NCBI GenBank assembly: GCA_028279985.1
Contig: JANQMR010000018.1
Location: forward strand, 62,001-126,000
DNA from: Woeseiaceae bacterium
Lineage (GTDB): Bacteria; Pseudomonadota; Gammaproteobacteria; Steroidobacterales; Woeseiaceae
Direction of reading: 5' to 3'
DNA: 64,000 bases
The position numbers were made by a program, and so were the translations under genes. This document shows positions 1-10,762 of the stretch, in pieces (position 1 is the first letter of the stretch; each line of letters starts with the position of its first letter). The notes beneath the pieces are model-generated. The model made no database searches, was not told where the DNA came from, and worked only from the letters and a program-made list of their open reading frames with translations.

Positions 1-955
1 AACCCATGTGCGCAATCGACGAGTACGCAATCAGCTTCTTCATGTCTTTTTGCATCAAGGCAACGAAGCCGACGTAGACGACCGCAATCAGCGACAGCGC
101 CACCATCAGGCCCGCGAAATACGCGCTGGCGTCGGGCACGATCGGCAGCGACAGCCGCACGAAGCCGTAACCGCCCATCTTCAACATGATCGCCGCCAGG
201 ATCACGGAACCGCCGGTAGGTGCCTCGACGTGCGCATCGGGCAGCCAGGTGTGTACGGGCCACATCGGCACCTTGACGGCAAAGGCGAGCAGGAAGCCGA
301 TGAAAATGAGCTTCTGCGCCGTCAGGCCGATCGGCGCATCCATGAAACCCAGCAAGTCGAAGCTGCCGGTAACCCGGTACAGGTAGATGAACGCCACCAG
401 CATCAGAACCGAGCCGAGGAACGTATAAAGGAAAAACTTGACCGTCGCATAAATGCGCCGGGCGCCGCCCCACACGCCGATGATCAGGAACATCGGCACC
501 AGCATCGCTTCCCAGAAGACGTAGAACAGGAGCCCGTCCAGCGCGCTGAACACGCCGACCATCAGCCCTTCGAGTATCAGGAAAGCCGCAAAATACTGCG
601 CCGGCCGGGTCTTGATCGTCTCCCAGGCCGAGATCACGACCAAAGGCGTGATGAAGGTCGTCAGCAGTATCAGCGGCGCCGAGATACCGTCCACGCCCAG
701 GTAGTAGTCGGCGCCGAGCGACGGCACCCACGGAATCCGCTCGACGAACTGCATCTCGGCGGTCGTATGATCGAAGCCCGTATAAAGCCCCAGCGACAGT
801 AAGAACGTCAGCAGCGACACGGCCAGCGCGACCACCCGCATCGTACCGCTGCGCGACGACCGGGGATCGCCCTGGTCGCCTATCGCGAGCAAGGCCACCC
901 CGCCCAGAATGGGCAGCCAGATCAGGATGCTCAACAGATTGTCGATGTCGCCCAT
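1..955 (-). CDS. nuoM: NADH-quinone oxidoreductase subunit M (partial, 3' end off the left edge)
   Basis: Proton-pumping antiporter-like membrane subunit of complex I. The first 318 residues are visible, starting MGDIDNLLSILIWLPILGG; the C-terminal third of the usual ~500 residues lies beyond base 1. Hydrophobic segments alternate with conserved pieces such as SAWETIKTRPAQYFA, FYVFWEAMLVPMFLIIGVWG (conserved membrane Glu) and HTWLPDAHVEAPTGGSVILA, which carry the proton-channel residues of the NuoL/M/N family. The gene follows nuoL by 7 bp on the same strand, so it is part of the nuo operon. Identity is certain from order and motifs; only its end cannot be seen. Confidence 0.96.
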   Translation of the reverse strand, partial: MGDIDNLLSILIWLPILGGVALLAIGDQGDPRSSRSGTMRVVALAVSLLTFLLSLGLYTGFDHTTAEMQFVERIPWVPSLGADYYLGVDGISAPLILLTTFITPLVVISAWETIKTRPAQYFAAFLILEGLMVGVFSALDGLLFYVFWEAMLVPMFLIIGVWGGARRIYATVKFFLYTFLGSVLMLVAFIYLYRVTGSFDLLGFMDAPIGLTAQKLIFIGFLLAFAVKVPMWPVHTWLPDAHVEAPTGGSVILAAIMLKMGGYGFVRLSLPIVPDASAYFAGLMVALSLIAVVYVGFVALMQKDMKKLIAYSSIAHMG

Positions 956-962
956 GAGCCGC

Positions 963-2933
963 CTACCGGAACCAGACCAGCCAGCCGAGGAACATCGTCA
1001 AACCGATGATCATCGCAAATGCATAGGTATAAAGATAACCGGTCTGCAGTTGCCGCAGCACACCGGCCAGCCGGCCGACGCTGTTCGCGGTACCGTTGAC
1101 CAGCATCCCGTCGATCAAGCGCTGATCGCCCTTCTCCCACAACACCTTGCCGATGGACCGGCCCGCACCCGCAAAGCCCTTCATGTACAGGTCGTCGAAG
1201 TAATACTTGTTGACGAGCAGCTTGTAGGCCGAGGAGAAACGCTCCACGATCTTGCCGGGAATCTCCGGGCGCACCAGGTACAGGTACCAGGCAGTTGCCG
1301 TTCCCGCCACGGCCAACCAAAACACCGGCGTCACCGGCGCGTGCAGTAACAGCGCCAGGCTCCCGTGCCAGTGCTCACCCAGCTTGGCCAGTGCGTCGTG
1401 GCTTTCGCCCACGACGATCGACTCGCCGAAGAACCCGCCGAACAGGATCGGCTCGACCGTAATCCAGCCTATGACCGCCGACGGCACGGCAAGCAATATC
1501 AGCGGCACCGTCACGACCGCCGGTGTTTCGTGCAGGTGCGAACGGGTCTTGGCATCCATGCGCTCCTTGCCGTGGAAGACCAAAAAGAACATCCGGAACG
1601 AATACAAGGCCGTGACGAAAACGCCGAGCAACACGCTGAGACAAGCAATCCAGTACACCCAGGCATCCGTCGAAAGCCAGTGCGAATCGCGTACCGCCTC
1701 GATCAGCAGGTCCTTGGAATAAAAGCCGCTGGACCCCGGAAAACCGATCAAGGCCAGCGTGCCGATCAGAGAGGTCCAGTAGGTGATCGGCATGTACTTT
1801 CGCAAGCCGCCCATTTTGCGGATGTCCTGCTCGTGATGCATCGCGATGATCACCGAACCCGCGGCCAGGAACAGCAGCGCCTTGAAGAAGGCGTGTGTCA
1901 TCAGGTGGAAAACGGCGGCGCCGTAAGCCGACGCACCGAGCGCCACGGTCATGTAACCGAGCTGCGACAAGGTCGAATAGGCGACGACCCGCTTGATGTC
2001 GTTTTGCACGATGCCGAGCAGGCCCATGAAAAGCGCCGTGATCGCACCGATGACGATAACGGTGGCCAGCGCCACCTCCGACAGCTCGTACAGCGGCGAC
2101 ATCCGGGCGACCATGAAAATACCCGCCGTCACCATCGTCGCCGCGTGAATCAGCGCGGATATCGGGGTCGGCCCCTCCATCGAATCCGGCAGCCAGACGT
2201 GTAAGGGCGCCTGCGCCGATTTACCCATCGCACCGATGAACAGCAGGATGCAGATGACGGTCATCGCATTCCACGCCGTACCGCCGAAGACTTCGATGCT
2301 CTGCGCGGCAATCGAATCGCGGCTGGCGAACACCTCGGCATAATCCAGCGTGCCCGTGAACATCACGACCGCGGCGATACCCAGCAGAAAGCCGAAATCC
2401 CCGACCCGGTTGACCAGGAAAGCCTTCAGGTTCGCAACAATGGCCGTTTCGCGTTTGAACCAGAAACCGATCAGCAGGTACGACACCAGGCCCACCGCTT
2501 CCCAGCCGAAGAAAAGCTGCAGGAAGTTGTTGGACATGACCAGCATCAGCATCGAAAACGTGAACAGGGAGATATAGCTGAAAAACCGGCTATAACCCGG
2601 GTCGTCGTGCATGTAACCGATCGTGTAGATGTGCACCATCAGCGACACGAAGGTCACGACCACCATCATCAGCGCCGTCAGCCGGTCGACCAGAAAACCG
2701 ATCTCCATGCGTAAACCGTCGGTGACGGCCCAGGTATAAACGCTGATGTTCTCGGGCTCCGCGCCGCCCCAGTAGAGCTGGTAGAGCACGTAGGCCGACA
2801 ACAGGCAGGACAGGCCGACCGCGAGGATCGTAATCCAGTGCGCGCCGGCGCGACCGATCTGCTTGCCGAAGAACCCGGCAACGATGGCGGCGAACAGCGG
2901 GGCGAGCACTATGGTCAGATAATACGGGTACAT
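963..2933 (-). CDS. nuoL: NADH-quinone oxidoreductase subunit L
   Basis: Largest antiporter-like subunit of the complex I membrane arm, 656 residues, a little longer than the usual ~615. It starts MYPYYLTIVLAPLFAAIVAG and is almost entirely transmembrane. The family motif GAMGKSAQAPLHVWLPDSME (lysine and acidic residues of the half-channel) lies near residues 230-250, followed by GPTPISALIHAATMVTAGIF. The C-terminal part has the amphipathic and hydrophobic segments expected of the lateral helix that spans NuoM and NuoN. ATG start, 5 bp after nuoK. No sign of damage. Confidence 0.97.
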   Translation of the reverse strand: MYPYYLTIVLAPLFAAIVAGFFGKQIGRAGAHWITILAVGLSCLLSAYVLYQLYWGGAEPENISVYTWAVTDGLRMEIGFLVDRLTALMMVVVTFVSLMVHIYTIGYMHDDPGYSRFFSYISLFTFSMLMLVMSNNFLQLFFGWEAVGLVSYLLIGFWFKRETAIVANLKAFLVNRVGDFGFLLGIAAVVMFTGTLDYAEVFASRDSIAAQSIEVFGGTAWNAMTVICILLFIGAMGKSAQAPLHVWLPDSMEGPTPISALIHAATMVTAGIFMVARMSPLYELSEVALATVIVIGAITALFMGLLGIVQNDIKRVVAYSTLSQLGYMTVALGASAYGAAVFHLMTHAFFKALLFLAAGSVIIAMHHEQDIRKMGGLRKYMPITYWTSLIGTLALIGFPGSSGFYSKDLLIEAVRDSHWLSTDAWVYWIACLSVLLGVFVTALYSFRMFFLVFHGKERMDAKTRSHLHETPAVVTVPLILLAVPSAVIGWITVEPILFGGFFGESIVVGESHDALAKLGEHWHGSLALLLHAPVTPVFWLAVAGTATAWYLYLVRPEIPGKIVERFSSAYKLLVNKYYFDDLYMKGFAGAGRSIGKVLWEKGDQRLIDGMLVNGTANSVGRLAGVLRQLQTGYLYTYAFAMIIGLTMFLGWLVWFR

Positions 2934-2938
2934 CGCCG

Positions 2939-3244
2939 TCAGCCCTTCATCGTATTGAGCTCGTCGACATTGATCGACCGCCGGTTACGGAACAGCACGA
3001 CCAGTATCGCCAGGCCAATGGCCGCCTCGGCGGCAGCCACGGTCAGGATGAAGAACACGAACACCTGGCCGGTCTCGTCGCCGAGATGTCGCGAGAAGGC
3101 GATGAAGTTGAAGTTGACCGCCAATAGCATCAACTCGATGCACATCAGGAGCAGGATCAGGTTGCGGCGGTTGATCACGATACCGGCGATGGCCAGCACG
3201 AACAGCATCGCCGACAAGGTCAAATAATGCTGCAGGCCGATCAT
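2939..3244 (-). CDS. nuoK: NADH-quinone oxidoreductase subunit K
   Basis: Small three-helix complex I membrane subunit (MrpC-like), 101 residues. It begins [20 protein letters not shown] and contains [17 protein letters not shown], where the conserved membrane-embedded glutamate sits, and [18 protein letters not shown] with the second conserved Glu. The ATG overlaps the TGA of nuoJ in an ATGA quartet, which fixes the start: the same frame stays open upstream through the nuoJ repeats, but that part is a shadow of nuoJ. Usual length for the family. Confidence 0.97.
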   Translation of the reverse strand: MIGLQHYLTLSAMLFVLAIAGIVINRRNLILLLMCIELMLLAVNFNFIAFSRHLGDETGQVFVFFILTVAAAEAAIGLAILVVLFRNRRSINVDELNTMKG

Positions 3245-3945
3245 TCCTTGGACTCCGCGCCCATCTTTTCCCTGGGCGCCACGCCCATCTTTTCCATGGG
3301 CTCCGTGCCCATCTTTTCCTTGGGCTCCGCGCCCATCTTCTCCTTGGGCTCCGCATCCATCTTGACCACCCGAACACGGTCTTTCGCCCGAACGGCAACC
3401 TGCTTGGAGATGTCCTGCACCTTGAGCCCGGGGCGCCTGCGCATCGTCAGCGTGATCGCGGCCACGATGGCCAACAGCAGGATCACCGCGGCAATCTCGA
3501 AGGCATAGACGTGCTCGGTATACAGCACCGCGCCCAGCGCCTTGGTATTGTCGTAATCGGCGGGATTGGGCTGAAATGCGCCCAGAGACGGGTCCTCCGT
3601 GCCGGACCGCAGCCAGATGAGCTGAATCAGCGCCAAAGCCATGATGAACGCAATTCCGGTCGCAAGCGGCGCATACCGCGTCAACTGCCGGGATATCGAC
3701 TCGACGTTGACGTCCAGCATCATCACGACGAACAGGAACAACACCATCACGGCGCCGACGTAGACCAGTACCAGGACGATCGCCAGGAACTCCGCCTCGG
3801 CCAGCAGCCACAACATCGCGCTCTGGAAGAAAGCCAGCACCAGATACATGATCGAATGCACCGGGTTCCGCGAGAACACGACACCCAGCGCCGCGCCGAT
3901 CAGCACGGCGGCGAACAGATAGAACAGGATTATCTGGAACAACAT
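3241..3945 (-). CDS. nuoJ: NADH-quinone oxidoreductase subunit J with octapeptide-repeat tail
   Basis: Complex I membrane subunit, 234 residues. Residues 1 to about 175 are a normal NuoJ: five hydrophobic segments and the conserved stretch [20 protein letters not shown], which holds the pi-bulge helix. A TM segment ending near residue 170 is followed by a basic region ([18 protein letters not shown]) and then a tail made of 8-residue repeats of the type EKMGAEPK, five units running to the stop codon. The repeats are encoded by five 24-bp DNA units (3246-3365). I know of no such tail in ordinary NuoJ. It is highly charged and probably extramembrane. The stop overlaps the nuoK start. Confidence 0.95.
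   Translation of the reverse strand: MLFQIILFYLFAAVLIGAALGVVFSRNPVHSIMYLVLAFFQSAMLWLLAEAEFLAIVLVLVYVGAVMVLFLFVVMMLDVNVESISRQLTRYAPLATGIAFIMALALIQLIWLRSGTEDPSLGAFQPNPADYDNTKALGAVLYTEHVYAFEIAAVILLLAIVAAITLTMRRRPGLKVQDISKQVAVRAKDRVRVVKMDAEPKEKMGAEPKEKMGTEPMEKMGVAPREKMGAESKE
3246..3365. repeat. Five 24-bp tandem repeats inside nuoJ
   Basis: Five consecutive units of exactly 24 bp begin at 3246, 3270, 3294, 3318 and 3342. All share the core GCCCATCTT (CATCCATCTT in the last). On the plus strand a typical unit starts CCTTGGGCTCCGCGCCCATC. The period is a multiple of three, so the nuoJ frame is kept and the repeats encode variants of EKMGAEPK. Third positions and a few coding positions differ between units, so the array is not brand new. 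Confidence 0.95.
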
Positions 3946-3948
3946 GTG

Positions 3949-4437
3949 TTACTTGTACGCTGCGTCCGCCGCCTTGTCGGCCGAAATCATCGCGTCGTAC
4001 CTATCCCCGATTGCGAGTAACTTGTCTTTGGTCATTATGTTTTCGCCCGGCCGTTCCATGTGGTACTCGTGAATCCGGGTCTCCACGATGGCGTCCACGG
4101 GGCAGGCCTCTTCGCAAAATCCGCAGTAAATACATTTGAACAGGTCGATGTCGTAACGCGTCGTCCGGCGCGTGCCGTCCTCACCGACCTCGGAATCGAT
4201 CGTGATCGCAAGCGCCGGGCAAACCGCCTCGCAGAGCTTGCAGGCGATGCACCGCTCCTCGCCGTTCGGATAGCGCCTGAGCGCATGCAGACCACGAAAG
4301 CGCGGCGACTGCGGCGTTTTCTCCTCCGGATAATTGAGCGTCACCGGCTTGCGCCAGAAATTGCGAAACGTCAGCGACAGGCCCCGCAGGAGCTCCCAGA
4401 GCGCAAAGGTCTTGATATAACTGATTGCCCGGTTCAT
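3949..4437 (-). CDS. nuoI: NADH-quinone oxidoreductase subunit I (2x[4Fe-4S] ferredoxin-like)
   Basis: Peripheral-arm subunit carrying clusters N6a and N6b, 162 residues as expected. Two ferredoxin motifs are visible: [12 protein letters not shown] at about residues 63-74 and [12 protein letters not shown] at about 102-113; each supplies three cysteines to one cluster and its last cysteine to the other. The N-terminal 30 residues form the amphipathic helix that anchors the subunit to the membrane arm. It lies 3 bp upstream of nuoJ and 25 bp downstream of nuoH. ATG start. Confidence 0.97.
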   Translation of the reverse strand: MNRAISYIKTFALWELLRGLSLTFRNFWRKPVTLNYPEEKTPQSPRFRGLHALRRYPNGEERCIACKLCEAVCPALAITIDSEVGEDGTRRTTRYDIDLFKCIYCGFCEEACPVDAIVETRIHEYHMERPGENIMTKDKLLAIGDRYDAMISADKAADAAYK

Positions 4438-4462
4438 TCGTTTGGCGTCCGTGTACTCTTGC

Positions 4463-5539
4463 CTATGCCGCCCACGGCCCGATCTTAAACCAGGCCAGTA
4501 CGGCCTCGACGGCGATCCAGACGATCGTCACCGGGATGAATACCTTCCAGCCCAGGCGCATGATCTGGTCGTAGCGATAACGCGGGAACGTCGCCCGCAT
4601 CCAGAAGAACGTGTACATGAAAAACGCGATCTTCAGGAACAGCCACGGAAAACCGCCGTTGTAGATCCAGCCGATTCCCGGGATCTCGCCGATGAAGGCG
4701 AGGAAAGTCAATCCCTCGAACGGCGAGGCCCAGCCGCCAAGAAAGAAGATCGCGGTCAGCGCCGAGATCAGCACCATGTTGGCGTATTCAGCGAGGAAAA
4801 AGATCGCAAAGGCCACGCCCGAGTACTCGACGTGGAAACCGGCGACGATCTCCGACTCGCCTTCGGCAACGTCGAAGGGCGCCCGGTTGGTTTCGGCCAC
4901 GCCGGAGATCCAGTAGACGACGAACAGCGGGAAAAGCCAGATCAGAAACCAGTTCCAGACACCGCCTTCCTGCGCGCGAACGATGTCGCCCAAGTTCAGG
5001 CTGCCCGCCGCCATCAGCACGCCGACCAGCGCGAAACCCATCGCAATCTCGTAGGCCACGATCTGCGCCGCGGAACGCATCGCGCCCAGGAACGCATATT
5101 TCGAATTGGTCGCCCAACCGGCGAGGATCACGCCGTAAACCCCGACCGAGGTCAGCGCGAGCACGTACAAAAGCCCTGCATTGATGTCGGCGATGACGAA
5201 GGTATCGTCGAGCGGAATCACGGCCCAGGCCGCCAACGCAGGAATCAGCGACAACAAGGGCGCGATGACGAACAGGAAGCGGTTCGACTCCGCCGGGACG
5301 ACAATCTCCTTGACCAAAAGCTTGATCACGTCCGCAAACGGCTGGCCGAGCCCCATCGGCCCGACCCGGTTCGGCCCGACCCTGGACTGCATGCTGCCGA
5401 TCACCTTGCGCTCGAAATAGGTCGAGAAGGCGACCGTCAGGATCACGCCGATCGTGACCAGGCCGATCTTGAACGTGACGGTGGAGACGTACTGAACCGT
5501 CGGCGGCAGCGCGTTCCACGCTTCGAGGATCGCGCTCAC
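4463..5539 (-). CDS. nuoH: NADH-quinone oxidoreductase subunit H
   Basis: Quinone-chamber membrane subunit of complex I, 358 residues with eight or more hydrophobic segments. The conserved loop [20 protein letters not shown] (about residues 45-65) lines the quinone site; further conserved pieces are [20 protein letters not shown] and [20 protein letters not shown]. The start codon is GTG and overlaps the nuoG stop in a GTGA quartet, so translation is probably coupled. Nothing unusual. Confidence 0.97.
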   Translation of the reverse strand: MSAILEAWNALPPTVQYVSTVTFKIGLVTIGVILTVAFSTYFERKVIGSMQSRVGPNRVGPMGLGQPFADVIKLLVKEIVVPAESNRFLFVIAPLLSLIPALAAWAVIPLDDTFVIADINAGLLYVLALTSVGVYGVILAGWATNSKYAFLGAMRSAAQIVAYEIAMGFALVGVLMAAGSLNLGDIVRAQEGGVWNWFLIWLFPLFVVYWISGVAETNRAPFDVAEGESEIVAGFHVEYSGVAFAIFFLAEYANMVLISALTAIFFLGGWASPFEGLTFLAFIGEIPGIGWIYNGGFPWLFLKIAFFMYTFFWMRATFPRYRYDQIMRLGWKVFIPVTIVWIAVEAVLAWFKIGPWAA

Positions 5540-7704
5540 GCACCGCCCTCCCTGGCCCTGCGCGCTTCCGCGGTGTGCTGCAGCGCCCGGGCCCGGCGGA
5601 CCACGGCATCCACGGAGTAAATCGGCGTGTCGATCTCGTCGGCCGGCGCGTCTTCGCCGTTGGGTCTGGCCAGCGACGGCCGGCCGGCATAACGGTTGTC
5701 GGGCGCCACTTCACCGATCTTAGCCCGCGCTTCCTCGAGCACGTCTTCACTGGTCACGTAGTCGAAGCCCGGCGCCTCCAGAAGGTTGCCGATCACTCGC
5801 AGCACTTTCCAGGCCGGCCGCGCTTCTCCGACGGGATTCGCGATACCCTGGAAGCTCTGCCAGGTGCCGGCGACGTTGACATAGGTGCCGGAGGTCTCGG
5901 CGAAGGTGCCGATCGGCAGCAACAGGTCCGCGGCTTCCAGCAACGCGTCGGAGACGTAGGGCGTCAAGGCCACGACAAACTCCTGCGACGCCAGTTTGCC
6001 GACCGCATCTTGCGTCGACCGCAAGTCCTGATCCGGCTCGACGTTCAACAGCACGACCGCTTCCAGCGACTGATCGAGCATCGACCCGGCGTCGAGGCCG
6101 CTCTGCGGGCGTGTTTCGCCGCCGGTCGAACGGTGCGGCAACAAGCCGGCGAGATGCGCGCCGGCCGTATTGCTGCCTTCCGACAGGTATCCGAGCCGCG
6201 CGCCGGTGAGCTCGGCGATGGCGGACGCCAGGGCCCGCACGACCGTGTAGGCCGCGTGACGGTTCGCGATGTTGCCGAGCAATACCAGGCCACGATCGGC
6301 CGTCGCGAGCGATGCGGCGATTCTCCGTTGATCGTCGTCCGCCTCGACTCCCTTGCACAGCGGCACGATCGACGCCGGCAAGCTGCCGCCGCCCGCCGCC
6401 GCAACGGCGACGCCGCTCAGGAGCTCGACCAGCCCGGCCCCGGACAAGGCGGCCTCGACATCGAAGAAATACTGATTGCTGCGGCCGGATGCGAAACTCA
6501 CCTTCGCACCCGCGAGCGCCGCCTTGCGCAGACGGTGTGCGATGATCGGCGCCTCGCGCCGCAGGTTCGAACCAACGACGAACACCGCGTCACGATCCTC
6601 GAGCTCGGCAATCTCACAACCCAAAAACGGGAACGGCGGGTCGCTGTCCTGATCCGAAAAATCGCGCCGCGCGATACGATGGTCGACGTTGGCCGTGTCC
6701 ATGTGCTCGGCGAGCCGCGCCACCAGGTACGCCTCCTCGAGCGTTGCGCTGGGCGACGACAGTATCCCGACCTTGCCGGGACCGGCGGCGCCGAGTTTTT
6801 CGGCGGCCGTGGACAGCGCCTCGTCCCAGTCGATCTCGCGCCAACGGCCCCCTTCCTTGACCCGCGGGTTCGACAGCCGGTCTTCCACGTACACGCCTTC
6901 GTAACTGAAGCGATCGCGATCGGCGAGCCAGGTCTCGTTGATGGCTTCGTTGGCCCGCGGCACAATGCGTTTGACGGTACCGCGCAAGACGTGCGCATAC
7001 ATGTTCGACCCGACACAGTCGTGCGGCGATACCGTCGCGATCTGGGTCATCTCCCACGCGCGTGCGCTATAACGATAGGGTTTGTTGTTCAGGGCACCCA
7101 CCGGACAGAGGTCGATGATGTTGCCGGACAGCTCGTGGTCGACACTGTTCTCGATATACGTACCGATCTTCATGTCCTCGCCGCGATCGGTCGTGCCGAG
7201 CTCCTGTATGCCGGCGATCTCCTCGCCGAAGCGCACACAGCGCGTGCAGTGGATGCAGCGGGTCATGTCGGTCGAGACCAGGGGCCCTATGTCCTTGTCC
7301 TTGACCACCCGCTTGCCGTCGTTGTAGCGCGACACGTCGCGGCCGTATCCCATCGCGAGGTCCTGCAGCTCGCATTCACCGCCCTGGTCGCAGATCGGGC
7401 AATCCAGCGGATGGTTGATCAGCAGGAACTCCATCGTCGCCTTTTGCGCGGCAATGGCCCGGGCCGAGCGCGTGAACACCTTCATGCCGTCGTTGACGGG
7501 CGTGGCACAAGCCGGCAGCGGCTTGGGCGCTTTCTCGACTTCCACCAGGCACATGCGGCAATTGGCCGCGATGCTCAGCTTCTCGTGATAACAAAAACGA
7601 GGAATATAAGCGCCGATGGCATCGGTCACCTCGATGAGCATCTGCCCCTTGCGCGCTTCGACGGCCTTGCCGTCGACTTCGATTGTAATCGTATCGCCGC
7701 TCAT
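5536..7704 (-). CDS. nuoG: NADH-quinone oxidoreductase subunit G
   Basis: Iron-sulfur subunit of the NADH arm, 722 residues. The N-terminal [2Fe-2S] domain ([18 protein letters not shown]), the histidine-coordinated cluster region ([18 protein letters not shown]) and the [16 protein letters not shown] motif are all present in the first ~190 residues, followed by a molybdopterin-oxidoreductase-like domain without cofactor function. The length matches the short NuoG found in most proteobacteria rather than the ~900-residue enteric form. The C-terminus is Arg/Ala-rich. It overlaps nuoH by 4 bp and begins 6 bp after nuoF ends. Confidence 0.96.
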   Translation of the reverse strand: MSGDTITIEVDGKAVEARKGQMLIEVTDAIGAYIPRFCYHEKLSIAANCRMCLVEVEKAPKPLPACATPVNDGMKVFTRSARAIAAQKATMEFLLINHPLDCPICDQGGECELQDLAMGYGRDVSRYNDGKRVVKDKDIGPLVSTDMTRCIHCTRCVRFGEEIAGIQELGTTDRGEDMKIGTYIENSVDHELSGNIIDLCPVGALNNKPYRYSARAWEMTQIATVSPHDCVGSNMYAHVLRGTVKRIVPRANEAINETWLADRDRFSYEGVYVEDRLSNPRVKEGGRWREIDWDEALSTAAEKLGAAGPGKVGILSSPSATLEEAYLVARLAEHMDTANVDHRIARRDFSDQDSDPPFPFLGCEIAELEDRDAVFVVGSNLRREAPIIAHRLRKAALAGAKVSFASGRSNQYFFDVEAALSGAGLVELLSGVAVAAAGGGSLPASIVPLCKGVEADDDQRRIAASLATADRGLVLLGNIANRHAAYTVVRALASAIAELTGARLGYLSEGSNTAGAHLAGLLPHRSTGGETRPQSGLDAGSMLDQSLEAVVLLNVEPDQDLRSTQDAVGKLASQEFVVALTPYVSDALLEAADLLLPIGTFAETSGTYVNVAGTWQSFQGIANPVGEARPAWKVLRVIGNLLEAPGFDYVTSEDVLEEARAKIGEVAPDNRYAGRPSLARPNGEDAPADEIDTPIYSVDAVVRRARALQHTAEARRAREGGA

Positions 7705-7710
7705 GTCGCG

Positions 7711-9018
7711 TCAGGCAGCCACTTCCGTCGCACCGTCGACGATGCTGCGGCCGCGATGCCGAATCATGTATTCGAATTCGTGGTGAAAATGCTTGAGAAA
7801 GCTCTGCACCGGCCAGGCTGCCGCATCGCCGAGCGCGCAGATCGTGTGGCCTTCGATCTTGTTGGCCACGTCGAGCAGCTTGTCGAGATCGTCTTCACGG
7901 CCCTCGCCTTCCATGATCCGCGTCAGCATCCGGTACAGCCAGCCGGTACCCTCGCGGCAGGGCGTGCACTGCCCGCAGGACTCGGCCATGTAAAAGCGCG
8001 AAATCCGGCGCAGCACCTTGACCATGCACGTCGTCTCGTCCATCACCATCACGGCACCGGTGCCGAAAGACGAACCGGCCTCTTGCAAGGACGTGTAATC
8101 CATCGTGCAATCCATGATGATGTCGCCCGGCAGTACCGGCACCGACGATCCGCCGGGAATCACGGCCTTGAGCTTGCGTCCACCCAGCATGCCGCCGGCG
8201 ATCTCGAGCAGGTCCTTGAACGGAATTCCCATCGGCAACTCGTAGTTGTCCGGTTTCTCGACATGGCCGGAAACCGAAAACAGGGCCGTGCCGCCCGAGT
8301 TCTCGGGTCCCAGGCCGGCGAACCACTTGCCGCCGTTGCGGATGATTGCCGGCACGCTGGCGAGGCTCTGGGTGTTGTTGATCGTCGTCGGCTTGCCGTA
8401 GAGGCCGTAGTTTGCCGGGAACGGCGGTTTGAAACGCGGTTTGCCCTGTTTGCCTTCCAGGGATTCGAGCAGGGCCGTCTCCTCGCCGCAGATGTACGCA
8501 CCCGCCCCGACGAAGGTATACAGGTCGAAGTCGATACCCGAGCCCTGGATGTTCCTGCCGAGCAAGCCGGCGTCGTAGGCGTCCTTGACCGCGGCTTCGA
8601 ACCGCGGCACCGGCTCGTCGATGAACTCGCCCCGGATGTAGTTGTAACCGACCGTGGCACCCATCGCATACCCGGCGATCGCCATACCCTCGACCAGCGA
8701 ATGCGGGTTGTAACGCAATACCTCCCGATCGTGGCAGGTGCCGGGCTCGCTCTCGTCGGAGTTGCAGACCAGGTACATCTGCCCGTCGTGGTTCTTCGGC
8801 ATGAAGCTCCACTTCAAACCGGTCGGGAAACCGGCGCCGCCGCGGCCGCGCAAGCCCGATGCCTTGACTTCGTCGATGACCTCGGCCGGCGTCATCCCGC
8901 CGGCGAGAATCTTGCGCCAGGCCTGGTAACCGTCCTTTTTCTCGTAGGTCTGGATCGAATGAGGCCGGTCCTCACCAAAGGTATTGAAGCAGACGAGATT
9001 CTGTTCGTACTTCATCAT
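7711..9018 (-). CDS. nuoF: NADH-quinone oxidoreductase subunit F (NADH/FMN-binding)
   Basis: Binds NADH, FMN and cluster N3; 435 residues. The Gly-rich nucleotide/FMN loop [18 protein letters not shown] is near residue 55, [19 protein letters not shown] near 170, and the cluster-binding [15 protein letters not shown] near 350 with its fourth cysteine downstream in [13 protein letters not shown]. Two adjacent ATG codons occur at 9018 and 9015; I chose 9018 because it forms an ATGA overlap with the nuoE stop. The frame stays open upstream, but that part overlaps nuoE and is not conserved. Confidence 0.96.
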   Translation of the reverse strand: MMKYEQNLVCFNTFGEDRPHSIQTYEKKDGYQAWRKILAGGMTPAEVIDEVKASGLRGRGGAGFPTGLKWSFMPKNHDGQMYLVCNSDESEPGTCHDREVLRYNPHSLVEGMAIAGYAMGATVGYNYIRGEFIDEPVPRFEAAVKDAYDAGLLGRNIQGSGIDFDLYTFVGAGAYICGEETALLESLEGKQGKPRFKPPFPANYGLYGKPTTINNTQSLASVPAIIRNGGKWFAGLGPENSGGTALFSVSGHVEKPDNYELPMGIPFKDLLEIAGGMLGGRKLKAVIPGGSSVPVLPGDIIMDCTMDYTSLQEAGSSFGTGAVMVMDETTCMVKVLRRISRFYMAESCGQCTPCREGTGWLYRMLTRIMEGEGREDDLDKLLDVANKIEGHTICALGDAAAWPVQSFLKHFHHEFEYMIRHRGRSIVDGATEVAA

Positions 9019-9512
9019 TCGAGCCCGTCCAGAATCCGGTCGACCATGTCTTTGGTCAGGTTCTCGTGATATTCGTGATTCACCATCATCATCGGCGCAC
9101 CGCAGCAGGCGGCCAGGCATTCCTCTTCTTTCTTCAGGAAAATGCGACCGTCCGGCGTGCTCTCACCGGTCTTGATACCCAGCTTGTTTTCGACGTGCTC
9201 GACGATCTCCTCGGCGCCGCGCAGCATGCACGACACGTTGGTGCAGATCGCGACATCGTTGCGGCCGACCGGCCTGGTCTGGAACATCGAGTAGAAACTG
9301 CCGACCTCGTAGACCTGTATCGCCGGCAGGCCCAGGTATTCGGCGACCGCGTTCATCAGCTCGGGCGTCAGGTAACCCTGGTTTTCGTGTTGCACGGCAT
9401 GTAGCGCGGCAAGGACGGCCGAGCGCTGCCGGTCCTCCGGAAAACGCGTCTTCCAGTGTTCGATCTCTTCCTTGACGTGATCGGAAAGGAGGTCCGCTGC
9501 GGCTTCGCTCAT
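9015..9512 (-). CDS. nuoE: NADH-quinone oxidoreductase subunit E ([2Fe-2S] thioredoxin-like)
   Basis: Carries the N1a cluster next to the FMN of NuoF; 165 residues, usual length. The four cysteine ligands are visible in [14 protein letters not shown] (about residues 91-104) and in [14 protein letters not shown] (about 132-145). The helical N-terminal part contains the typical [15 protein letters not shown]. It overlaps nuoD by 4 bp and nuoF by 4 bp. Confidence 0.97.
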   Translation of the reverse strand: MSEAAADLLSDHVKEEIEHWKTRFPEDRQRSAVLAALHAVQHENQGYLTPELMNAVAEYLGLPAIQVYEVGSFYSMFQTRPVGRNDVAICTNVSCMLRGAEEIVEHVENKLGIKTGESTPDGRIFLKKEEECLAACCGAPMMMVNHEYHENLTKDMVDRILDGLE

Positions 9513-10762
9513 CGATCCACCTCACCGAATACGATGTCCTGGGTTCCGATCACCGCGACCACATCGGCCAACATGTGGCCCTCGACCATTTCCGACATCG
9601 CCGACAGATGCACGAAGCCCGGCGCACGAATCTTGACCCGATACGGCTTGTTGGCACCGTCCGAGACCAGGTACACGCCGAACTCGCCTTTCGGATGCTC
9701 GATCGCCGCGTACGCCTCACCTTCGGGCACACAATAACCTTCGGTGAACAGCTTGAAGTGATGGATCAACGACTCCATGTCGTCTTTCATCTCCACGCGT
9801 GTCGGCGCGACGACCTTGCGATCGTCGATCATCACCGGGCCCGGGTTTTCGCGCAGCCATTTTATGCACTGGCGGATGATCCGATTCGACTGGCGCATCT
9901 CCTCGACACGCACCAGGTAACGATCGTAACAGTCGCCGTGCACACCGACCGGGATGTCGAAGTCGAGCCGGTCGTAGACCTCGTAAGGCTGTTTCTTGCG
10001 CAGGTCCCATTCGACGCCCGAGCCCCGCAACATCGGCCCCGAAAAGCCGAGCTGCATCGCACGCTCGGGAGAGACGACGGCGATGTTGACGGTACGCTGC
10101 TTCCAGATCCGGTTGTCGGTCAAAAGCGTCTCGTATTCGTCGACGCAAGCCGGGAACTTGTCGGTAAACGCCTCGATGAAATCGAGCAGCGAACCCTCAC
10201 GGCTCGCGTTCAGCCGATCGACTTCCTTCTTGCTGCGGAACTTGGACTCCTGGTACTTGGGCATGACCTCCGGCAGGTCGCGGTAGACGCCGCCGGGCCG
10301 GTAATACGTCGCGTGCATGCGCGTGCCCGAGACGGCTTCGTAACAATCCATCAGGTCTTCGCGCTCACGGAAGCAATACAGGAACATCGTCATCGCACCG
10401 ATGTCGAGGCCGTGTGCGCCCAGCCACATCAGGTGATTCAGGATCCGCGTGATCTCGTCGAACATGACGCGGATGTATTGCGCCCGTTCCGGCGCTTCGA
10501 TGCCGAGCAGCTTCTCGATCGCCAGCACGTACCCGTGTTCGTTACACATCATCGACACGTAGTCGAGACGGTCCATGTAACCGATGCTCTGGTTGAACGG
10601 CTTGGACTCCGCGAGCTTCTCGGTGGCGCGGTGCAAGAGCCCGATATGCGGATCGGCTTTCTGGATGACCTCGCCGTCCATCTCCAGCACCAGACGCAGC
10701 ACCCCGTGCGCCGCCGGATGCTGCGGGCCGAAGTTCATCGTGTAATTCTGGATCTCAGCCAT
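9509..10762 (-). CDS. nuoD: NADH-quinone oxidoreductase subunit D (49 kDa)
   Basis: Hydrogenase-derived subunit that forms the quinone site with NuoB. Beginning at [20 protein letters not shown] it has 417 residues. The HPAAHG loop holds the quinone-binding histidine; [35 protein letters not shown] and the C-terminal DIVFGEVDR are family signatures. A second in-frame ATG lies three codons upstream at 10771; I prefer 10762 because AAGGA is well spaced before it and the product then starts like its homologues. The 5' end overlaps nuoC by 8 bp. NuoC and NuoD are separate here, unlike the fused enteric NuoCD. Confidence 0.95.
   Translation of the reverse strand: MAEIQNYTMNFGPQHPAAHGVLRLVLEMDGEVIQKADPHIGLLHRATEKLAESKPFNQSIGYMDRLDYVSMMCNEHGYVLAIEKLLGIEAPERAQYIRVMFDEITRILNHLMWLGAHGLDIGAMTMFLYCFREREDLMDCYEAVSGTRMHATYYRPGGVYRDLPEVMPKYQESKFRSKKEVDRLNASREGSLLDFIEAFTDKFPACVDEYETLLTDNRIWKQRTVNIAVVSPERAMQLGFSGPMLRGSGVEWDLRKKQPYEVYDRLDFDIPVGVHGDCYDRYLVRVEEMRQSNRIIRQCIKWLRENPGPVMIDDRKVVAPTRVEMKDDMESLIHHFKLFTEGYCVPEGEAYAAIEHPKGEFGVYLVSDGANKPYRVKIRAPGFVHLSAMSEMVEGHMLADVVAVIGTQDIVFGEVDR

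Noticed and set aside
2939..3811. Collagen-like frame ([12 protein letters not shown]) upstream of nuoK on the minus strand
   Set aside because: It is the nuoJ repeats read in a second frame, in line with the nuoK start; no independent evidence for a separate protein.
5575..9069. A very long open frame (over 1,100 codons) on the plus strand opposite nuoH-nuoF
   Set aside because: It is antisense to well-conserved genes, shows only GC-rich low-complexity translation (Arg, His, Gln), and has no domain or ribosome site. High GC content makes such shadow frames common.
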